A stretch of 64,000 nucleotides of DNA. Source: Toxoplasma gondii ME49 (taxonomy: Eukaryota; Apicomplexa; Conoidasida; Eucoccidiorida; Sarcocystidae). The stretch is taken from assembly GCF_000006565.2 (NCBI RefSeq), contig NC_031468.1, positions 1,760,747 to 1,824,746 on the forward strand, read 5' to 3'. The notes under the pieces were generated by a model. The model saw only the letters and a list, made by a program, of their open reading frames with translations. It made no database searches and was not told the DNA's origin. The position numbers were made by a program, and so were the translations under genes. This document shows, piece after piece, positions 11,151-21,796 of this stretch; positions within the stretch are counted from its first letter, which is position 1, and each line of letters begins with the position of its first letter.

Positions 11151-12850
11151 TGTGTAGATTTGATTGAACAAAATGAGGAGAGCCGCCGAATCTCCTGACG
11201 CACAAATGAAGAAAACTGAAGCCGGAATTAGCAGAAGCAAGATAATACCTTCGTTCTGCCAGGGAAACCTCGTAGCTGACTGACTGGTTTCCTGCTTGGC
11301 GAGCACTCTGCCGGACTAGGAAATCGGGTAGCGGCTCGACCCCGCTGCTCGGGGGGCGGGCAGGGCTACCCGACACTGGAGGCGGTCCGGAAGTGAGGAA
11401 CTTCATGGAGTTGGAGGCAGTCGCACACTATTAATGATCTTGTCTTTCTGTTTGAGAAAAAACTGTGCGTGAGACCTACTTGGAAACCGCAAATGTGTGG
11501 GTTGTTGTCTATACGCTGGCGAAAGATATTATTCGGATAACCCGTGACAACGGAATTCAACGCCAGTTGATGTTTCTGGAGGAATTGCTTCATTGGAACC
11601 GACCGCGAATTCGGACGTTTTAAAAATGCAGTTCCCAGTGTGTGTTTGACTTATGGTGTTGCGCCACTAGACGAGGAGGGTCACAGTCAACACGCTTCTG
11701 ACAAGTGTCACGTTTGAGTGGAGTTTCCACATCCATCAGGAGGGCTTACACTCCTGCGTCACTGATCCCTTTAGGCTACCGCTTGCTCACGATTGGACGC
11801 CATTTTCTGACATATTACTTTTCTCGTGCCTCCGTTCAGGTAGGTGTTGTCTCTCGAGAGGCTTTCCGTTGTCCCTCTCGCGATGTTCTCCTCCATCAGA
11901 GTTACGCATAAAATCGTTGACCCGGAGAAGTATGCACACACGTTTATCAATCTGTGTCGTTCTACGTAGGTACCTCCATTCTATCCTAATGTGTAGTCAC
12001 TCGGTGCAGAGGTTTTACAGCCTGCATGAGCTCTGCCCGTTCTGGAAACGTCGGATGTTGACGGACTTGTTCCGCCTGGCCTAGCTTCGTACAATCCAGA
12101 GGGCATGCCCCCCCTCTCGTAGGAAATTGAAATCCAGAAATTTTACCTCTTAAGCACTCCATTGGTGTGGTGGTGTACAGCATTCATAAAGAACTTGGTT
12201 GTCTGTGTCTCACAACTGGAGTCATATTGAGATTCTAAGGTAGCGCGGATGCTTCACGATCATCCACAAGACCACTATTGGAGATTTTGATGCATGTAGC
12301 TTTGCTCTCGGAGCTGCTGATATGCAGATAAGCAAATTCATTCTGCATTGCCCGCGAGGTCTCCGACTAGTGCAGTGAATTAGTTCGGACAGATTTGGCT
12401 GTAGCTGAAAAAACCAGGATTTCGCTCCTTAAAAGCTGTGCACCTAACGTCGAGGCCATTCGCTGACTCTGCTTCTTCTGTTCAAGAAAGTGTCGCTACG
12501 CAACAGACTCATCGGCGACCTTCTGGGAGGGGGCAGTAAGCATACACTTGGAAACCATAGTAGTGTTCATTAACTCTTGGCACCATGGGGCCGTCACTGA
12601 ATCATTTATCAAGGTGTTTAGAATCTGTCTTTAATGTGGCGCCCTTTAGCCTCACAAAAGCGCAAAAGCGCTGTGCACAACAACGAAACTACACACCAAA
12701 CAGTTTTGGGCGTTCGGACGAACAACACACACCCTGAGTCAGTGCATGGAAATCCCCTAATAGTGAGGGTGCTCCATGAATTCACTGCTAACAGGAAGAG
12801 CACAGGCACAAAGAAGATAGAAAAATTGTTCGCCTGTGTCACGAACGTGC
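11151..12850. other. Spacer between SRS copies 1 and 2
   Basis: It holds the 5' flank of SRS copy 1 and the 3' flank of copy 2. A GCATGC core lies at 12103-12108, about 950 bp upstream of the copy 1 start codon. Short frames on both strands show no family resemblance. Confidence 0.5.
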
Positions 12851-14011
12851 TTACAAAGACCCTGAAAAGATCGCTGCCAGCAGAGCCGCACCAGAGGTCG
12901 CAGCTACTACTTGCGGAATGGATGAGGCAGAGGAGGCGGAACTTGCCGCCTTGACGGTCACACGCACAAGGCAGGATGATTCGTTCACAGCCGACGGGGA
13001 ATGGTCCGTTTTCTTGTCGGGCGCTGGAGTAGTTGTGGAATTCGGAGTGCAGCCTAGAAGGAAGCGCTTGTCTTCTGTTGGGAACTCGGTCTGCGGGATA
13101 GTCAGCGTAACAGGGTTGTTGTCTTCTTTGCCTGTCCACCAATTGCTTTCAAACTTGTCCGAAATATCCGTGTAGACCTCTGTGCATCCTTCCAATGTTT
13201 GGGTCTCCGGAGGGCAGTGGCGACTTGTGAAGTCTTCAGGCTGCATCGATCCGTCTTTACCGCAGTCAATCGTGAGAGTGTTTTTGTCTTGCGACATCTC
13301 GACTTCTACGACCTTGTCATTGCCGTTCTTGCCGTATGCGCAAATGACAACATTTTTGTCGTCAACAGAGGATGGTCTGGCACTCACGTTCACTGTCACT
13401 CTGCATGGCGGCGTAGGCGTAGCATTCCGTGCTCCTTTCTTGTCACAACCGACCACGAACGTTTTGTCGGTTCGAGGAAGGTCTGAATCAGTGAGCTTCA
13501 GCGTCCGTAAGATTGAGTTTTTGTCGGATGTGCTTGTTTCTGTCCATTCAATCAATTGACTTGCCCCGAGGATCTCTTGAAGCGTCACCGCACTGCCCAC
13601 GTTAGAGTCCCCAAAGTTGCAAGACTCGGAGTCATCTTCGTTGGAAGCCTTCGATTCATCGCAAATTTTCGTCTTTTCACTAGGGACGGCTGTGTAGCTA
13701 TCACCTATGCATTCAAAGGAAGCGGTGAGAGAGGCTTTTGACAGTGCCAACGATGCTCCAGTCGCCGGCGTTACGGAAACTGTACTGCCGGACAGAGTAC
13801 ACGTTACAGTATTTTCTCTGGTTGCTGATCCGTTCTGTGGGCCGCTGGCTTGTGTGTCCAGGTTCCGACGAAGAAGACCCTCAACCGGCTCGGTAGCAAC
13901 AACTGATCCACCGGATAACAGCACAACTCCACTCAAACAAACTGCCACTAACTTCCGTGCCCCCGACCTCAACCCTCCACGACGCTGTTGCACCTTGCCT
14001 GTTCGAGCCAT
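12851..14011 (-). CDS. SRS (SAG1-related) GPI-anchored surface antigen, intact copy 2
   Basis: A single exon of 386 codons beginning MARTGKVQQRRGG. The signal segment is near residues 20-42 and is followed by EPVEGLLRRNL. Domain 1 has six cysteines (VTC, FEC, KIC, ESC, VGC, PPC) and domain 2 has six (VIC, DC, HC, GC, LGC, SSC). The two are joined by the SRS hinge signature NVSARPSSVDDKNVV. The C-terminus ends in SGAALLAAIFSGSL after a Ser/Ala-rich stretch, as expected for GPI attachment. The upstream ATG at 14077 was rejected because homology with the paralogues begins at MARTG. Together with copy 1 it forms the most conserved pair of the cluster in length and domain spacing. Expected role: surface adhesion and antigenicity of the parasite zoite. 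Confidence 0.94.
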   Translation of the reverse strand: MARTGKVQQRRGGLRSGARKLVAVCLSGVVLLSGGSVVATEPVEGLLRRNLDTQASGPQNGSATRENTVTCTLSGSTVSVTPATGASLALSKASLTASFECIGDSYTAVPSEKTKICDESKASNEDDSESCNFGDSNVGSAVTLQEILGASQLIEWTETSTSDKNSILRTLKLTDSDLPRTDKTFVVGCDKKGARNATPTPPCRVTVNVSARPSSVDDKNVVICAYGKNGNDKVVEVEMSQDKNTLTIDCGKDGSMQPEDFTSRHCPPETQTLEGCTEVYTDISDKFESNWWTGKEDNNPVTLTIPQTEFPTEDKRFLLGCTPNSTTTPAPDKKTDHSPSAVNESSCLVRVTVKAASSASSASSIPQVVAATSGAALLAAIFSGSL

Positions 14012-15862
14012 TGTGTATGCTTCAACGACAAAATATAGATTTCCTCTACACAAACCGGCAAGAAAAATTGGCACCACAGAAATGGTAAATGAGAAGCACG
14101 GAAATAATGCCTAGATTGTGTCAACGAAACTTCAGCAACGCTTGCTCGTCTGGTTGGCGGGTACTCCGTGCGCCAAATTTTCCACGAGCAGCTCAACTCA
14201 CCTGCGCTGAGGGCCGGGCATGGCGTTGTACGCCCAATACGTCGGCACGGATGTTACTTCGTGTTGAGGTTTGGCGGCAGTCGTACATCAGTCCAGTCCT
14301 TGCTGCTCTGGTGGCACGTTTGAGACACCAGTGATGACACAAACAAACAGGAATTTTTCTTCGATCCAGGAATTCTTCGGGCAGATTCGCTGGTTTTCTA
14401 ACTGGTCCAGCTGCTGGCCGATGGGCGAGGTGTCTAAGCGGCCCCATTGCACCGATATATCTCTCTATCTCACTGTCTCTCTCTATATATATGTATATAA
14501 ACGGAGAAGTGGTATGAATGGGTATCTGTTTCATTTCGTAACGTTGCTTCATCTGAATGCGGACCAACGACTTGCCAATCGCTCGTTCAGCCACGACGCG
14601 TATGAATGCCACTGCAGCGGTTGTCCAGTATCGATTGACTCTTATCCATATTGACACACATCAATTATGTTGATGGAATGCAGTCCGCGAATTTAAAGAT
14701 AAATGATCGGTAGGTCTCCTGACGGGTTGGGTCGACATCGGACGAAGACAGTCACACTCGACACAGTCCAGACGCAGTGTATACTCTCGATTATAGGTTA
14801 CTTGTTTGATTGGCATCGTTGTGAACAACATCCCACATACTTCCTCCGCGCATTCCAGGCGTAGTGCTGGTTCATTAACAAACATCTCGACTTCGCCTTT
14901 TCGTCCAAGGATACTGTTTCTGTGTGGAGCACCTTGTTTGCGCTTCTGACTCTATTCGCGTATACACGTCACACGCAACTCTCGGAAGTGAAAGACTGGA
15001 CTAACGATGATATCTCCGTCTGTGTAGCGCATGAAATCGCCTTCTCCCTGGAAGTCGAGTTCATGATTATTGGGTTGAATGCGTCCATGACAGACTTCAC
15101 CTGATGTTAAGGTGCTCCAAATGCTCAGTTATAGCTGGCCGGCGTGTATGCATTTGCGTTTATGCAGAGGGTGATGATACATTAGTAGCTGATTTCAATC
15201 TTGCTGGAGCGTGACTGCGCATACGCGTGCCCGTGGACGCACACCCAGACCAGAACAGGGATGCACAGGGCCTTGATGAAGAGTGTTTAGGCACAACCAC
15301 ATAGGCAAACAGGGAAGCATGACCCTTTGACAGTTGGAGATGCTGTGATACTTAACAAAAACCTTGAAATCACATCCCCTCGGTCCAACGATTTGGTGTC
15401 AAGACGAGATTTGCGGGCTCCCTGGCGGGTCCCCGTAAACTGCAGATTTTCGCGATCTTTTTGTGGGTCAGACGCAGACACAACGGCATCGTCAACATTA
15501 AATGCACAGGGCCCTTATGATTTGTTTCGAATGCGACATCCATTTACTCCCACATGATTATTAACTGCCAGAATTTCCTGAAGTCCATGATGGTTTGCAA
15601 AAACATTGCATGTTTGTGCTGTGCTGAATGTCTCTCGCTTGTGGCACCTGGGTTTCAGGATTGCACCGTTTCCGTGTCCAAGTATCGAGGATGTACAAAA
15701 ACAAAGAAACATCTGCGAATAAAAAAGAACTCGTTCATTCCGGTGAGATGTACGTAGTTTGCTAGAAAGCTGGTGAATTCCACAATCGCATAGAAGTTCT
15801 CACGCGTATGGACAAGAAACGATGTTTAACACCCCAGGGAGGTCACAGAATCTCCCGCCTGC
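14012..15862. other. Spacer between SRS copy 2 and the telomere-repeat pseudogene
   Basis: A short TA/TC-rich stretch lies near 14456-14500 (tatatctctctatctc, then tatatatatg). The right end (15560-15862) shares blocks with 9700-9989, the 3' flank of SRS copy 1, including GGTGAGATGTACG versus GAGAGATGTAGG and a GTCTATGGACAAGAA-like block. This shows that the duplicated unit includes the 3' flank. No gene is supported. Confidence 0.5.
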
Positions 15863-16884
15863 TTACCAGGAAGCCGAGAAAAGCCCTGCTAGGAGAGCCG
15901 CACCATAGACAGCAGCTGTGACTTGCGGAGAGATAAATGCAGAGGAGGCAGCGCTTGCCGCAGATCCAGCCTCATTCTTGCTATCTGTGTCTTTTGACTT
16001 TTCCGCGTCCTTCGCTTTCAGAGCACAGCCTACAAGCAGGCGGTGGGCTAGAGCAGGGAAGGGAATCAACGTAGCCGAGGTTCCTGGTTCGGTTTCTGAC
16101 GATCAAGTGGTTTCATAGTTGTCCAGAATATCAGAGTAGCTTTTTTTGAGCGTTTCTGCAGGGTATCATCGGGGTAGTAGTAATAAGATGTTTATTCTTC
16201 AAGCTGCAAGGAACCGTCGCTGCCACAGTCAATCCTGAGTGTGTTTGTGTTTTGTGAAGTCACAACTTCCACTGGTTGCTGGTCTGGCCGTATGCAGATG
16301 TGACAAGAGTTTTGTCGTCAACAGCCGAGGGTCTAGCTTTCACATTCGCTGGCACTAAACCCTAAACCCCTTTGACAGCCGACGACGAATGATTCATCTG
16401 GTATAGGAAGGCCCTTCTCATTTAGCGTCAGCGTTCGTAGGACTCCTGTTGATCCGGCCACTTCCGCTTCTGTCCATTCGACTGCTGGACTTTTCCCGAG
16501 GAATTGTTGTAACACCACAGCGGAGACCGTGCTACCGCCCGCAGCGTTGCAGGAGTCAGAGACCCTTTTGCCTTTCTGTTTCTGTCTGTCGCAAACGCCG
16601 GTGATTGTGGTTAGAGCATCATTTGTCAGCATCAATGGTGCGCTAGTCGGCTCGACGGGAGTAGTGTTGGCCTGCAGAGTACATGTTGCGGCATTTTCTG
16701 CGCTACCTGATTCTGCCCTTGCGACGGCTCCTTCAGAAGCCAAATTCCGACGAGGAAGGCCCTCATATGGCTCGCCAGCGATAGCTCGTCCTCCAGATAA
16801 GAGCAAAACTCCACCCAAACAAATTACCATCAACTTTCACGCCTTTGACCGGAACTCTCCACGACGACAAATTTTTTTTCCCAC
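15863..16884 (-). pseudogene. SRS pseudogene with lost start codon and embedded telomeric repeats
   Basis: The copy aligns with the intact SRS genes from the signal peptide to the GPI tail (SPQVTAAVYGAALLAGLF). The start codon is GTG (16884-16882) in the otherwise conserved CTACACA(A/G)TGG context, and the first codons are scrambled around a run of eight T. Domain 1 is readable from 16833 to 16333. Just after the VVGCQ motif the frame runs into two TTTAGGG units (plus-strand CCCTAAA at 16355-16370), which replace the sixth-cysteine segment and shift the frame to a stop. Domain 2 has further frame changes and stops, and its first cysteine reads as serine (VTSAY instead of VTCAY). It cannot make a normal SRS protein. 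Confidence 0.9.
16355..16370 (-). repeat. Interstitial telomeric repeat inside an SRS pseudogene
   Basis: The plus strand reads CTAAACCCTAAACCCC, which on the gene strand includes two perfect TTTAGGG units. In the intact copy at 20675-21796 the corresponding place holds about 27 bp of coding sequence with the domain 1 sixth cysteine; here about 14 bp of telomeric sequence replaces it. Confidence 0.8.
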
Positions 16885-18720
16885 TGTGTAGATTTGACTG
16901 ACAGTCTGAAGATTTCTTTGAACGAGAAATACAAAGAGATGAAACGAGCTGAGTCTGAAGTCAAGAAACAAGAAAATACCAACATTCTGCCGATAAAGCG
17001 CTTTGCCGGAGTGGAGGAGAGCCTGGCGGGCACTCGTCCGCGCCGGAAAATCGGTGAGCGCCTCAACCCACGTACTCCAGAGGCGGGCACGGCGTTGCAG
17101 GCTCTAGACGCCGGTCCGCAGGTGACTCCGAGCTCAGTTTTGACCGCACTCAGACACTCTCCCAGTAGCCTATCAGGTGACGAGATTGAAGAAGACAGTA
17201 GGAACGCACATCGGCGGAGATCAAATATGCTTACTGACTAGCTGGTTTCCAGCTGGTTTGACTTACTTTCCGAAGAGAGAGCTGTGTACTCTGTCACACC
17301 CAGCGACATTTGATAGAGCTGAGCCTATGTGGGTCTCTTTCGAGTGTGGAGACACGAGATTGTGGGTGAAGCAGCTTCTTCATAGTCGCTAACCTAGTTT
17401 ACAGGACTAAAAGTGACTTCCGAATATCTAATTTGTACTGGCGAAGTTGCAGTATGTGGATGCACGCATCTCCATTCGCCCACAAATACTGTACACAACG
17501 GAGCCCCCTCATCTCTACAGTATAACGTGAAGAACTCCAGGTGGAAACCAGATGCGAGTTTCCAGACGGCGAATGTAGGGAGAAGTACACGATGGAGCAT
17601 GGAATGACAGAGGAGACTGAACCACGCGGACGGTACTGCGGCGAGTCTGTCAAAGTGTCTTTCGTGCAGACATTTCAGACAAATATGCAACCTACAAGTG
17701 CTCTAGAGGGGTGATCGCTTCTATTAGTAGGAAGATAACTGCCGTGTCTGTTTTCAAGTAGCTGTTCTCTCCAGATCTATTTAGGACGCTCTCTCATGAC
17801 GTTGATATGAATCAGATCCTCCCAGCAATCCGTTGACAAAGAGGGCTATACAGGTATGTATGCCAATGCATGTAGTACTACATGGATAACACGTTTCTAA
17901 CACTTTCGTCGGAGGTTCAAAGGGTGTTTGCTGAAGAATGAGTCTGCAGTGGGCGCGCTGGAAACGTAGACTGTCACCAGACTGGCATAGTGCGCCAGAT
18001 TAGCTGAGTCGGACGAGCAAGTCCTTGTAGCTCAACCATCATGATCATTAAAGAAGGTCAATATTGAAAAAGTGTTCACGTTCATAATGTACCGTCATAT
18101 AAACAGAAATGTGAAAGAAGGCTAGACAGCCAGCCTGGGCGAAGGGCGTTCAGACGCCCCCAGCGGATAAGAGGGGCCTTGTCTATTGACTGCTGGAACA
18201 GGAGAAAAGAACCATGAAACCCATCAACCAGCCACCAAAAGATTCAGCACGTTGCTTCTGTGTAGATGAGGGTCTTTGCAATTCCCTTGCAGAGTAAGAA
18301 TCGCAACCGCTCTGTTCCCCCTGTGCCCCTGCGCTGCAGCCACCGGCAGTTGCAACAGTGTTCATCAGCGTCCTCTGGTTCTTTTGACGGTGTCACTTGT
18401 TGTGCGCATGCAAAATATCTCGGTGCTAGCGCCACTTCCATCCATACGGTCTTCAATGAAGCATATGTGTCTGCGTTGATAGTTTGATTCTAATCTAAAC
18501 CGTGGTTCTGCCTCACAAGCAGACCACGCCGCCGTGGACATGATGCTGGAGCGCTGCACACAACAGCTTTTTTGTCGTCTGAAAAGAAACTACACATCCC
18601 GGAAATGCGTATAGACATCACGAAACAGTAAGCGCCGCGCATGACCATGAAGATAAAGGGACACGTGCGGGCAACACAAAGTGTCAACACGGAACCCTAC
18701 CCCGCCCCCCCCTCCCTGGC
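16885..18720. other. Spacer between two SRS pseudogenes
   Basis: The left part corresponds to the 5' flank of the pseudogene at 15863-16884. I see no further SRS similarity, RNA gene or repeat of note in the rest. Confidence 0.45.
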
Positions 18721-19265
18721 TCACGAAGGTGCTTCCCAGGAAATTGAGAAAAGCCCCACTACGAGTGCCGCCCCAGAAGTCGCAGCTACTACTGGTGAAG
18801 TGAATGATGCAGAAGATGCGGAGTTCGAGACATTAACAATCTTGAACACGCCAAGCCGATGGCCCCGACACAGAGTTTTCGTGTGTTCCTTGCCGATGGT
18901 CCGCGCTAGCTGCATTCAGAACACAGCCTACAGTGATGAGCTGATCTGCGGAAGGGAAGCCGGTCTTCGGGATAAGCACTATAGCAGAGGTACTGCTGTT
19001 CGCTTTCTTCCACCAGTTACTGTTGAAGTGGCTTAGAATCTCAGTGCAGTTCTCAGCGCATCATCCTAATCTTTAGGCTGCATCGATCCGTCGTTGCCAC
19101 AGTCAATGGTGAGAGGGTTCTTGTCCTCTGACCTCTCGACTTCTACAGCGTCTTTGTTGCTGTCCTTGCCGTAAGCACATGTGAAAACATTTTTGTCGTC
19201 AACAGAGGAGTCTCGCAGTCACAGTAATTGTCGCTTTGCAGGATGAATTTCCTGCAGTGCCCGTA
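18721..19265 (-). pseudogene. Truncated SRS pseudogene, second domain only
   Basis: On the minus strand, SRS similarity begins abruptly at about 19265 with a GNSSCKATITVTAR-like hinge and continues through VDDKNVFTCAYGKDSN and IDCGNDGSMQP to the GPI-like tail SPVVAATSGAALVVGLFS. The signal peptide and domain 1 are missing. A 4-bp deletion in the ARPSSVDDK hinge shifts the frame, and stop codons interrupt domain 2. The sequence just upstream (19270-19670) is unlike the other SRS copies, so the truncation point may be a rearrangement or insertion boundary. Confidence 0.85.
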
Positions 19266-20674
19266 CGACGGGCTTGGAAGAGTTCGCCGCACGGTCAGGG
19301 TGGTGCGACTTGAACAATTTAACACTGCCAATGTTGACGTTCGTGAGGCGTAAAACACAAGCAAGATCACTCAAGACTAAAGGACAGCGGTTTAGTTTTG
19401 TAAATGATGATTTTCGGGGGGTTATTTTTCGCTGCGGCACGAGGTGCCAACATCCAGAGCAATTTTCTTATTTACTTACTTCATGTAAAGCTGTTAGTCC
19501 CTATTATTCTTATCATCCTGGCCCCCTGCCAACCTACCTTTGGGGGGTATGTCATCTCCCTACTGGATTTGCCTTTTTAGGATTTAAACTATGTAACCAT
19601 CAATCGCACGTTTACAATCCCCCATGTAGAGTAATGGACAAAGCGTTCCCTTAAGAAAATCGTTACTAGTGGGCAAGATCCACACACGCCGCACGCATTC
19701 TAAAACCGTGTTTTCGTACGTTGGACTGGTTGCACATCACTGCTCCAGCCCATTCTCGTCAACACGATCCTCTTGTTTTGTGGTTGTTTTCTTCATCCAA
19801 CGACTCGTCGCCGAGTCCCTCTCCACACAGACAATTTCCCTCAGTATGTTTTCCCTTATTCTGTTCGTAGCGCTGTCCGCGTATATTTTGTCACATCGCC
19901 GTGCTTGCAATGAACGATCATACATTTATGAACGCGCCTATCTGCAGGTCATACACGAACTCCCTTCCACTCACACCACTGGGTCCGAGGAGTGAACTTT
20001 TCTTTGCTGCCTGCTGTGACGTATTCGGCCATCGTCTGGTAGTGGGCACACAAAGAGTGACAAACGAGACTTAGCTCGCCAGCATCCGGCGACCCAACGA
20101 ATGAAGCTCAGTTAACAATTGTCCTTCGAATGGATACAAGCCAATACCTTTTTAGGAGACAAATGGTCGCTGACTAAATTAGCGACAGATGGCACCACTC
20201 GCAAGTTATGAACAATGCTCACATGACTTCCTTCTCTTGCTCAAAAGAAAGCCGCTCCACACACTGCAGTAGTGGACCGCAGGGTTTTGGTCTGCTTGCC
20301 GATCAGCTGCTGTGACAGGCAATGCAAATGCCTGGTTTTTGGGGTCGCTCCCCGGTACTTGGAGTCTTTGCCGTCGTCATGCAAAACAATTTAGTACATG
20401 AAGCGTTCACTGCGGTCAACCGCAGACATGCGATTGGGTTCACAATTGGCATATGACGTGAGGCACCTGGTCTTCGTAACAACATCAAGTTGACTTCCAG
20501 CGGCAACAAAACAAACCACGAGATTCTGTTTGCAGGCAGGGACATACACACCTCAGGGAGATGTATCGATAACGTGTGAAACGAACCGCGCGCCCCACAG
20601 TCGCATAGCCACTCGGATTGATGTGGACAAGAAAGGAAATTGTAATTTTTGGATAACTCAACAACCCAAGAAAT
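19266..20674. other. Spacer with a T-rich segment of possible foreign origin
   Basis: Positions 19270-19670 are noticeably richer in A+T than the surroundings and start exactly where the truncated SRS copy loses similarity. A 126-codon frame there (19274-19654) has no recognisable family. The right end (about 20540-20674) is the 3' flank of the intact copy at 20675. Confidence 0.4.
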
Positions 20675-21796
20675 CTACACAGAACCAGCGAGGAGCGCTG
20701 ATAGAGCAGCCACTCCAGTGGTCGCTGCCACTACTTGCGGAGTAAATGCAGAGGTGGCAGAGCTCGCCGCCTTGACAGTGACAAGCACACGGCAAGATGA
20801 TGCTTTGACATCTGATTTAGGCAGAATCGGCGCTTTTTCGTCTTTGTGGGAAGCTGTGGACTTTGGCGTGCACCCTACGAGGAAAAGCTTTTCTTCAGTG
20901 GGGAAGTTTGTCTTCGGGATAGTCAGAGTAGCGGAGGTACTGTCGTCTGTTTTCGTCCACCATTTGCTGTCGAACCCGTCCAGAATATCAGAGTACTTCT
21001 CTGTGCATTCTTCCAGTTTTCCACCGTCGGGTGCACAGTACTGAGTTGTGTAGTCTGTAGGCTGCATCGATCCGTCTTTACCACAGTCAACGGTGAGAGT
21101 GTTATTTTCTTCTGACATCTCGACCTCCACGGCCTTCTCGTTGCTAGCCTGACCGTATGCGCAGCTGACAACATTTTTGTCGTCAGCAGATGATGGCCTG
21201 GCATTCACGTTAACTGTCACTTTGCATGACTTATTTGTATCAGCATTCTTCTGGCATCCGACGACGAATGATTTGTCAGTTCGAGGAAGGTCTGACACGG
21301 TTAGTTTGAGAGTCCGCACTTCTCCTCCTTGTGTTGTGTCGGTATTTTGCGATGTAGACCATTGGATCTCGTGATTTGCGCCGAGGAGCTGTTGCAGTGA
21401 AACTGTCTTACCTGCTGCGACTGAGCCAACCATGCAGTTTGTGGAGTCGCTCTGGTTTCCCCTGGCGATCGTCTGTCCGTCGCAGACTTTCTTCAGATCT
21501 GCTGGTACAAATGTGTTGCCTTGCCCCAAACAACTCACGGTGGCGCTAAGGGAACTTTCAGACAACGTCAACGTTCCAGGAGTTGCGATGGTGTTTTCCG
21601 TACCCAAATTGCAGGCTGCGACTGAATTCAGGGCAGTCTCCGAACTTAAAGACCGACGAAGCAAGCCCTCCCCCATCTCGTATGCAACAACTGCTCCACT
21701 GGCAAGGAGCACGACTACGCCGAAACAAACTGCCATCATCTTTCTGGCTTTTGACCGGACACCGCATCGACGATGCATTCTGCTTACTTTCGCCAT
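20675..21796 (-). CDS. SRS (SAG1-related) GPI-anchored surface antigen, intact copy 3
   Basis: A single exon of 373 codons beginning MAKVSRMHRR, with a signal segment near residues 15-38 and the EGLLRRSL variant of the conserved post-signal motif. Domain 1 has six cysteines (AAC, VSC, KVC, TNC, VGC, SCK) and domain 2 has six (VSC, DC, QYC, EC, VGC, SSC), joined by NVNARPSSADDKNVV. The GPI-type tail ends TTGVAALSALLAGSV. The frame is open upstream to 22075, but that extension is Pro/Ala/Arg-rich and unlike the paralogues, so the ATG at 21796 in the CCACAATGGCG context is preferred. A 201-bp stretch of domain 2 (21026-21226) is nearly identical to the pseudogene at 23478-23678, which suggests recent gene conversion. 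Expected role: zoite surface antigen. Confidence 0.92.
   Translation of the reverse strand: MAKVSRMHRRCGVRSKARKMMAVCFGVVVLLASGAVVAYEMGEGLLRRSLSSETALNSVAACNLGTENTIATPGTLTLSESSLSATVSCLGQGNTFVPADLKKVCDGQTIARGNQSDSTNCMVGSVAAGKTVSLQQLLGANHEIQWSTSQNTDTTQGGEVRTLKLTVSDLPRTDKSFVVGCQKNADTNKSCKVTVNVNARPSSADDKNVVSCAYGQASNEKAVEVEMSEENNTLTVDCGKDGSMQPTDYTTQYCAPDGGKLEECTEKYSDILDGFDSKWWTKTDDSTSATLTIPKTNFPTEEKLFLVGCTPKSTASHKDEKAPILPKSDVKASSCRVLVTVKAASSATSAFTPQVVAATTGVAALSALLAGSV

Noticed and set aside
11151..11306. N-terminal extension of SRS copy 1 to an upstream in-frame ATG
   Set aside because: Paralogues share homology only from MA(K/R), and the upstream extension is different in each copy; it reads as an untranslated leader.
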